Source of the DNA: Halohasta litorea
GTDB taxonomy: Archaea; Halobacteriota; Halobacteria; Halobacteriales; Haloferacaceae
Reading direction: 5' to 3'
Length of the DNA: 64,000 nucleotides
NCBI RefSeq assembly: GCF_024494645.1
Contig: NZ_JANHDJ010000006.1
Span: forward strand, 124,001-188,000
Both the position numbers and the translations under genes were made by a program. Positions 32,335 to 39,200 of this stretch are shown here, one piece after another. The notes beneath the pieces were generated by a model that saw nothing but the letters and a program-made list of their open reading frames with translations, was not told where the DNA came from and ran no database searches. Numbering within the stretch: position 1 is the first letter of the stretch; every line of letters begins with the position of its first letter.

Positions 32335-33090
32335 TCATTTGATGCCCACGTTGTCTATCCTAACAACAATAGGTCGATTAGCACCGACGTAGTATCCAAC
32401 CCCACCAGACGTTCGAGAACTATTATGTGAACCACTTACGGATGTTTGCTCATTACCATCTCGATCGTACACGGTCACAACGATCTCGTTAGGCAACCAT
32501 TGGATCTCCCACTCTTCCCACGCATTTGCGGGGTAAGAGTACGACACCCTGTCAATAATTACTGTACCGTCAGGAGCATAGACGTAAAAATCTGAATTAC
32601 CCCGATTCAATCGCAAGTTAAACCTGGTGCCATCATTCTCATCATACCCCCAGAATATATTACCAGCGTTGCCACCAATAGAAGCCTTATCGACCCAATT
32701 CCAGTAGCTAAACGTGTCTCCCTCCTGTGGGTAATCCAACCCATCGCCTTCGTAAGAGACCATCCAGAAATTTGACTGCCCACCATTATGCGATCCTTCA
32801 AGCACATACCCTCCTTCGTGGACACCACCACTTCGGCGTGTGAACTGGGATACATCGTTACTGTAGTAGTCACTGAGGGCCTTCCCTTCGCCTTCATAGA
32901 GGACTTCATCAAAGTCATCGACTACACGAGTCTGTGTCCCACTCCCTTCTGATGGGGGGCGACCCACTAATCGGTCGGCCAGCAGCCCAACGTTCTCTGT
33001 AGTTCCAGCTTCCCAGTCGGCTTGCTCAGTCCAAGACGCCCCCATTCGAGTACGCCGATCGCTGGTGAACCGACTCGATCCATCAGTCAT
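32335..33090 (-). CDS. Jelly-roll array gene H, second C-terminal type, 251 aa
   Basis: Constant module MTDGSSRFTSDRRTRMGASW, DWEAG, ENVGLLADRLVGR (a less usual ending also seen in K, which has ENVELVADDLVGQ). The body shows VVDDFDEVLYEGEGKALSDY, NFWMVSYEGDGLDYPQEGD, FNLRLNRGNSDFYVY, EWEIQWLPNEIVVTVYDRDG and SGGVGYYVG. The DYPQEGD segment recurs in D, G and I. The 5' end is shared at the DNA level with gene G. Confidence 0.87.
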   Translation of the reverse strand: MTDGSSRFTSDRRTRMGASWTEQADWEAGTTENVGLLADRLVGRPPSEGSGTQTRVVDDFDEVLYEGEGKALSDYYSNDVSQFTRRSGGVHEGGYVLEGSHNGGQSNFWMVSYEGDGLDYPQEGDTFSYWNWVDKASIGGNAGNIFWGYDENDGTRFNLRLNRGNSDFYVYAPDGTVIIDRVSYSYPANAWEEWEIQWLPNEIVVTVYDRDGNEQTSVSGSHNSSRTSGGVGYYVGANRPIVVRIDNVGIK

Positions 33091-33114
33091 ACACTCCTCA
33101 TTTCAGAGAGAGGC

Positions 33115-33130
33115 GTTAGGTGTTCCGGTC
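33115..33130 (-). promoter_or_regulatory. Array promoter box, gene H
   Basis: Exact consensus GACCGGAACACCTAAC on the coding strand, 25 bp from ATG 33090. Confidence 0.7.
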
Positions 33131-33136
33131 AAAAAA

Positions 33137-33934
33137 TCAGACAACGCCCTCACTGACGCAAACCTCGTCGAAGAAGGCGCGTGATCGACGACCACCATTA
33201 CCGAAATTGTTTGAGAAAAACCCGAAAGCCCGATTACCGAGAGCGGCTTCACCCGCAGCATCGTACGTTACTGAATTGATGAGTGTGTGATCTCCCCGAT
33301 CGTCGCTACCGTTCGTTTGATACAACTCATAGACCAAATTGGCGTCCGAAGAAAACTCAAACCGCCCCCGTAACCACTCGTCAAGGTAGTTCCCGATAGA
33401 CACCCTCGAAAAAGATCCTTCACGAGAATCTAACGCCATGGAGAAATCAGAATTATTCCCATCTGCGCGGATCTCACACTCATACCCCTGAACCCAATTT
33501 GACGGGTTCCCATTCGTCCCGATGACAACGGAAGTGGAGCACGTTTCGATGAAATCAGCATAGATGTACCACTCAACAACATCCCCCTGTTGTGGGTAGT
33601 AGTTTAGACCGTCACCTTCTCGGGAGAACACCTTCGTCGAGCTGGCATTATCGAACTCAACACAGCGCGACCCCATCCAATACCGGCTCGTCGTTGTCGA
33701 GAATGATCCCCGACCATTGCTATCCTTATTATACTCACCAACATTAGCGTCTTCAAACGTCTCAACGGCTGTCGCAGGAACATCCCCCGCTTGTGGCGGG
33801 GTGCGAGGGACCAGCCCCTCCTCAACGACATCGACATTCTCAGCAATCCCAGCCTGCCAATCACTACCATCCACCCACGACGCACTCTCCCGACGACGTC
33901 GATCGCTAGTGAACCGGCTCGGTTCCCCCGTCAT
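33137..33934 (-). CDS. Jelly-roll array gene I, second C-terminal type, 265 aa
   Basis: Constant module MTGEPSRFTSDRRRRESASW, DWQAG, ENVDVVEEGLVPR. The body includes VETFEDANVGEYNKDS, LNYYPQQGDVVEWYIYADF, GYECEIRADGNNSDF, EWLRGRFEFSS, VYELYQTNG and FGFFSNNFGNGG, which replaces the GGIGF motif. Two cysteines (CVEF, CSTSV) are unusual for the family. The stop lies 6 bp from the promoter box of gene H, so the genes are tightly packed but each has its own promoter. Confidence 0.87.
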   Translation of the reverse strand: MTGEPSRFTSDRRRRESASWVDGSDWQAGIAENVDVVEEGLVPRTPPQAGDVPATAVETFEDANVGEYNKDSNGRGSFSTTTSRYWMGSRCVEFDNASSTKVFSREGDGLNYYPQQGDVVEWYIYADFIETCSTSVVIGTNGNPSNWVQGYECEIRADGNNSDFSMALDSREGSFSRVSIGNYLDEWLRGRFEFSSDANLVYELYQTNGSDDRGDHTLINSVTYDAAGEAALGNRAFGFFSNNFGNGGRRSRAFFDEVCVSEGVV

Positions 33935-33958
33935 AGCCTACATGTTCCAGTACACGAC

Positions 33959-33974
33959 GTTAGGTGTTCCGGTC
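33959..33974 (-). promoter_or_regulatory. Array promoter box, gene I
   Basis: Exact consensus GACCGGAACACCTAAC on the coding strand, 25 bp from ATG 33934. Confidence 0.7.
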
Positions 33975-34087
33975 GCTAACACCCAAAACCAGCCATGGGC
34001 GGGACGACTCCAAGAGTAACCACACTTCGGCGGCTGTATCATCCAACTAAGTCAGCACACAACGCTACAAAAACAGACACAACGAAC

Positions 34088-34627
34088 TCACGTATCTACG
34101 TCAACCTCTACTTCAGCGATTCGCTTATTCGTCGAGTCATCAACTTGAACTCGGAAATTCTCGCTGGATTTCCACCCGTTATCTAATTCATCATCCAAAG
34201 AGACGACATACCAAGGGTTACCGGAGACGTCCCAATCCTCTTTAATCACGGTTCCTGACGGTTGAAGTGAGATGTCGATCGAGCCTTTCGTACCGTCAAA
34301 ATCAAATCTGATCTGCTTGTACTCTTGGTCAACAGAATATTCGATATAACCACTCTCTGAAGAATCAAGGACAGAGTACGTCGACACGTCACCGTCAATA
34401 GAACCATTCCCTGACGTTCGAGCGATTCCCTCGGAATTAGCAACAACAGGTTTCTGCCACTTTTCGCTAGTAGGCACACCATCGTCGAGTGGGGTTTGAG
34501 CGACTAACTCACCACCAACAACCACAACGTTCTCAGTAGTACCATTCAGCCAATCCTCGCCAGTCCCCCACGATGCGCCCTCACGGGGCCGCCGATCGCT
34601 GGTGAACCGACTCGACTCATCAGTCAT
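34088..34627 (-). CDS. Jelly-roll array gene J, third C-terminal type, 179 aa
   Basis: ATG 34627 (MTDESSRFTSDRRPREGASW), then DWLNG and ENVVVVGGELVAQTPL. The remaining 120 residues differ from the other members: no LamG or FEDGSL opener, but a short beta sandwich with STYSVLDSSESGYIEYSVD, IRFDFDGTKGSIDISL, WYVVSLDDELDNGW and NFRVQVDDSTNKR. It shows that the constant module can carry at least three unlike C-terminal domains. The promoter box is diverged but correctly spaced. Confidence 0.85.
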   Translation of the reverse strand: MTDESSRFTSDRRPREGASWGTGEDWLNGTTENVVVVGGELVAQTPLDDGVPTSEKWQKPVVANSEGIARTSGNGSIDGDVSTYSVLDSSESGYIEYSVDQEYKQIRFDFDGTKGSIDISLQPSGTVIKEDWDVSGNPWYVVSLDDELDNGWKSSENFRVQVDDSTNKRIAEVEVDVDT

Positions 34628-34651
34628 ACAAACCACACTCCAGAAACACAC

Positions 34652-34667
34652 GACAGGCATTCCAGCC
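34652..34667 (-). promoter_or_regulatory. Array promoter box, gene J (diverged)
   Basis: The coding strand reads GGCTGGAATGCCTGTC, 25 bp from ATG 34627. It keeps the spacing and the GGAA and CCT cores. Confidence 0.5.
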
Positions 34668-34699
34668 ACCCCAGCAAGAGAGGCCCCACACTAAACCGC

Positions 34700-35506
34700 T
34701 CATCCACTGACACCCCCCGTATCGTAATGATTCGAGACTTCAGAACTGCTCAGTTCCCGACTGTAAATATCCATTGCGTCTATTTTCCCGTCGAACCAAT
34801 CTGGGTTGCCCCCACCAGGCCAAACACCAACATACAGATTTTCGTTGTAATCCGGCAGGGGCTCATTCAGCGTTTCAGACCCAATATCCGCTCCACCTTT
34901 GTAGAACGTGAGAGTTGAACCATTATATGTAACAGCGAAGTGTTCCCACGTATTTGTTGAATATCTATTCCCGCCAACATTGAAGGAACTGTCTTCCAGG
35001 GTTATGTGCATATCATAACCACTCGCCCCACCATTGATGCCGAACCGGATAGATTGGTTCCCATCAGGTGGGGCATTCATGACGAGTGCAGAAAATTGCT
35101 GGTCGTCTATGAACGGGTACACCCACCCGATAAACGTGAATGAGTCATTAGTAGATATGTCGTTCCAAACGTCGCTAGTAGTTGTGTGAGCGTACTCACT
35201 CCCATTCCTATCGAATCGCAGAGAATGTGGCCCTTCATATCCACTAGAGGAATATGATGCACCGCTGAGCGCCAAGTCGAAATTGCTGAACTCATCCGTG
35301 ACCGGACCAGAGCCATCATTCATCATCCAACGGGCCACCCTACCTTCCGATATCTCACCTGTTTGAAGTGGAGATTGGCCCACTAGATCGTCGGCCACGA
35401 GCTCGACGTTCTCAGTGGTGCCAGCTTCCCAGTCCGCTTGACCAGCCCAAGATGCCTCTTGGTGAGTACGCCGATCGCTAGTAAACCGACTCGATCCATC
35501 AGTCAT
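34700..35506 (-). CDS. Jelly-roll array gene K: LamG-like protein, 268 aa
   Basis: Constant module MTDGSSRFTSDRRTHQEASW, DWEAG, ENVELVADDLVGQSPL. The C-terminal LamG jelly roll has RFDRNGSEYAHTT, SFTFIGWVYPF, WEHFAVTYNGSTLTFYKGG, NLYVGVWPGG, GKIDAMDIYSRELSSSEV and a final YDTGG, the same plan as genes A to C. It is the first complete array gene in transcription order, next to the remnant L and the winged-helix gene. Confidence 0.88.
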   Translation of the reverse strand: MTDGSSRFTSDRRTHQEASWAGQADWEAGTTENVELVADDLVGQSPLQTGEISEGRVARWMMNDGSGPVTDEFSNFDLALSGASYSSSGYEGPHSLRFDRNGSEYAHTTTSDVWNDISTNDSFTFIGWVYPFIDDQQFSALVMNAPPDGNQSIRFGINGGASGYDMHITLEDSSFNVGGNRYSTNTWEHFAVTYNGSTLTFYKGGADIGSETLNEPLPDYNENLYVGVWPGGGNPDWFDGKIDAMDIYSRELSSSEVSNHYDTGGVSG

Positions 35507-35530
35507 ACGCTAACGCTCAAGACACGCAAT

Positions 35531-35546
35531 ATTAGCCATTCCGGTC
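35531..35546 (-). promoter_or_regulatory. Array promoter box, gene K
   Basis: The coding strand reads GACCGGAATGGCTAAT, 25 bp from ATG 35506. Confidence 0.65.
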
Positions 35547-35580
35547 GATCCATCTGGATAGGTATAAGCATCAAACTCAG

Positions 35581-35835
35581 CTACTCCAAGACCACGTAAT
35601 CATACACTTCATCAGCTGTACCAGCCGAATTGAATCCGATCCCACCGGAACTCCAACGAGAGTCATTCCCGACTAATGGACCATCAAGAAGAGAACCGTC
35701 CTCACCGTATATCTCGACTACAAAATCACCGCTGCTGCCCCAGTCAATCCTGATTTGATACCACTCGCCCAATCGATAATTGTAATCCAGAGAGTGATAC
35801 CCCGCATAGTAGTGTCCCAATTCGCCAATGTGGAT
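35581..35835 (-). pseudogene. Remnant L: 3' end of a jelly-roll array gene
   Basis: The C-terminal 85 codons match the second array type: HYYAGYHSLDYNYRLGEWYQIRIDWG, YGEDGSLLDGPLVGNDSRW and SSGGIGFNSAG. The constant N-terminal module is absent; the frame continues upstream only as the antisense of the winged-helix gene at 35842. So the 5' part of this array gene has been replaced by unrelated DNA. It is probably not expressed as a functional product. Confidence 0.75.
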
Positions 35836-35841
35836 TTCACC

Positions 35842-36102
35842 ATGAGACAGTCGGGCAAGTGGATGTCGATATGGGATGACCGAACCCTCGAAATTTTGTC
35901 GATGGAGGGGCCAAAAACCCCGAGTAAGATCTCTGAGCGGGATAACATCCGAGTCGGATCGAGCAATATCTCGCGCCGGCTGAGTAAGCTCGCCGACCAC
36001 AATCTCGTCGATCACCTAGGTAATGGTGTGTACAGGATCACCGACAGCGGCCACGCCTACCTCGCCGGAAAACTCGATACCGGCGATTCAGAGAACACAT
36101 AA
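35842..36102 (+). CDS. Winged-helix repressor of the PhiH1-like type, 86 aa
   Basis: ATG 35842 begins MRQSGKWMSIWDDRTLEIL, the start typical of haloarchaeal PhiH1-repressor-like winged helices; the open frame further upstream lies in the array remnant and is ignored. GPKTPSKISERDNIRVGSSNISRRLSKLADH is the helix-turn-helix, and GNGVYRITDSGHAYLAG is the wing. Such proteins regulate viruses, plasmids and many chromosomal operons. It is the only plus-strand gene between the array and the giant protein gene, so it could regulate the array head, which is inference from position. Confidence 0.85.
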   Translation: MRQSGKWMSIWDDRTLEILSMEGPKTPSKISERDNIRVGSSNISRRLSKLADHNLVDHLGNGVYRITDSGHAYLAGKLDTGDSENT

Positions 36103-36224
36103 CTCCTGATTTAGTTCACACAAATTCTCACGGCGCGACTCGCTTAACGACACAGTTCTAGCAGACTGTTAGATAACCGCATATACGCAAGTTCCAAGCA
36201 ATCCCCGTAGAGGAAGTCAACCCC

Positions 36225-39200
36225 CTAGTCTTCGCTTACGTAGAACGTATCAGAATCCTCAGACCCTTCAGGAGCGAACATCGTCGAGATGTCGACGCTG
36301 CCCGTGAACGTCCCCGCCGTCCCAAGCTCCGCGCCCGGAGCACAACTCATCTCCGTCCGCCAGCACTCCTTTGCGATCAGCTGGACGAACTCGATACTCG
36401 TCGACTCATCCGGGGCGAGACTCTCCACAGCGAACTCCTCGCGAACAACGCGATCCATGTCGTGATTGTAGATGAGCAACTCCCCAGTCGTCGCCTCCGC
36501 CTGCGTCTCACCGACGTTCGTCACATCGACCCGGATCGTCGTCTCCGAACCCATTTGGACGTCGTCGATCGTCAGGTCGGCACGAAGGTCAGGAGAGATG
36601 ACGCGGATGTCATCCTGATCTTCAGTCCCCAGCGGGAACTTCGGGTAGTTCACGTCGACGTGTGCTGTCGCATCCCCGCTCGTGTTGAGAGTCGCGGTGA
36701 ACTTCTCGCTCTGTGAACCACGCTTGGCAAGCGAGCCTACCTCCATCACATCCGTAAACACCGTCTCACCGTTAGCATTGGTGATCCACACGTCAGCGGT
36801 GGTCGGCGCAGCGCCGTCGTTGCCGACGTTCTGGACGGTCACTTCGAATTGCGTCTCACTCTCAACAACCGTGTAGCCCTCATCGAATTCGACTTCACCG
36901 TTCAGGTGGCCGTGAATGATATCGATAGTTTCAGTGTTATCGGTCGTTCCTTCGGGGAACTCGGGGTCCTGTACCTGAATCCGACCGAAGTAGGAGCCAG
37001 GGCGGTCAAACACATGATCGACAGACACCTCATGGGACTCACCCGAACCGATCGGGGGGACATCAATCGTTCGCGTCCCGACGATGTTCCCAAACGAACC
37101 CAAGATATCCACGCTCGCCGTCGTCGATCGACTCTGTCCCGGCCCGACGTTTTCGATATCCACGTTCAGCGTTGCTGTGTTATCCTCGATGGTGGTGCTT
37201 TCCGCTTCGATGTGAGCGTGGAGGTTCGGCCAAGTGATGTGGAACTCCGTCTCAGCAACTGTCCCATCCGGACGATCGGCATCCTCCACATCGACAGTCG
37301 CCCGGTGTGTCCCGGCCTCCTCGGTCGTAAACTCGAGTGTCTCGCTGTACGAGCGACCAGCAGACAGCGCGGGAACATCAAGGTCAACACTCCGAATAGC
37401 AGAGCCATCCGGCGCTTCAATAACGACCTGGGCGGGCGCTGCGTCACTCCGGCCAGTCCCTTCGTTGACGACTGCAACCTGAACGTTGCCCTCGTTGACC
37501 CGCGTGACATCGTCAGCCGTGACGCTCGCAGTGAGGTTTGAGTACAGGACCTCGAACGAACGCACGGACTGGATCTGGTCATCGCTCCCCTCGAGCTCGC
37601 CGACCATCTCCACCTCATACACGCCAACGGCATCCAACTCGGTGTCGAACACCTGCTGAGAGTCGCTCTCGCCCTCCTCGAGGACGCCCACCGTGTATTG
37701 CTCATCAGCAACCACGTTACCATCAGGATCGCGCAGGACGGCAGTCACGTTCGTCTCCGGGCTTACGTCGGTCCCAACGTTATCCACCACGATATCAATA
37801 TCCGTGGGATCGCCCTCATCGATATCGCGAGCATTCACCTGGCCCCGTAGTTCAGACCGGACAACCTCAATATACACACCCTCTCGGGGCTTGTTCTCTC
37901 CACCCGTGTCCACATCGACGATCACATCGTGAACACCAGCATCAACCAGCGTCGACTCAAACTGTAGCGTTTCCTCTTCACCGGGCTGGATCGGGCCAAC
38001 AGTCGTCGAATCCGTAGAGACAGTCGAACCGTCTGGGGCGATGAACCGAGCCGTAACATCGTACGTCTCGGATTCGACAGCACCCGGATTCGAAACGGTC
38101 GCGTCGACGACGCCCTGTTCGCCCGGCGGGATGTGGCTCTCGACTTCCTCAACCTCAAGTGGCAAGGAGACATCTATCTCGGTCGAATCGGTGATTCTCC
38201 CAGACTCCGTGGTATCAACTCGGACGATAACGTCGTTCCTGCCGATGTCGTCGAGGACAGATTCGAACGCGAGCGTCGTATTCTCACCAACCCCGATACT
38301 CTCCACAGTATCCTGTTCAACAGCAATCGTCGACCCGCGGGGGCTGACGAACTCGACTTCAATATCGTACGGGTCGCTGCGGTGGTTCCCGTTGTTGAAG
38401 ACCGTCGCTTCCACCCCACCAGTCGCCCCCGGTGGGAGGTCGCTATCGTTCGCACTGAGGCGCACCGAGAGATCCGACTGATACACGTGAATCTCCTCGG
38501 TGTGATCAACAGTGTTCCCCGGATAGAGGTCGTCATCGACATCTATCTTGACCTTATAGACGCCGGCACCGGGGAAGTTCACAGACACCCCCCGCTCTTG
38601 TTGCTCTCCGGCTTCAAGACTCTGAACAGAGATACGAGACGTATCAACTACGTCTCCATCAGCCGTGTCGTAGACCGTGATGTCCGCAGTTGTGCGATCA
38701 CTCGCCTCAGAGCCCACGTTTCTGACCTTGGTGAGGACGTCCGTTCCAAGCCCGTAGACCTCCGTTTCCGTCGCCGTGATATTCCCCTCCAAGTTCGGCG
38801 ACATACTGCTAAACGTCGCAGTGTCGGTGTCGCCATCCTCCTCATCGATTTCAACAGTCACGGTGTGAAGCCCATCAGAATCAAGCTCCACCGTGCGACT
38901 CCGCGTCTGTGAACGGCCAGGGTTCAACTCACCAAACGAGAGAGCTCGGCTGAAGACGATCGTATCTCCCTCGTCAGTAACAACCGAGTCAACATCAACG
39001 GACTCGCTTCGTCCGGTCCCTTCGTTCGAGACGGTTACGTGGATCCGGGCTTCGTTCGAACCAGAGAGTGGAGTCGCCTCTACATCGACAACGAGATCGA
39101 CGTATCGCACCTCGAACCGATCCGAGTCCGTCGCCCGGCCCGTATCAGCAGTCGGGGCGACATCGACATCAACGTCGTAGAACCCCGCCTCGTCGATTAC

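Noticed and set aside
35842-36015. Reading remnant L as a complete 144-residue gene starting at 36015
   Set aside because: The first 58 or so codons are antisense to the winged-helix gene and match no array member; only the 3' part is homologous.
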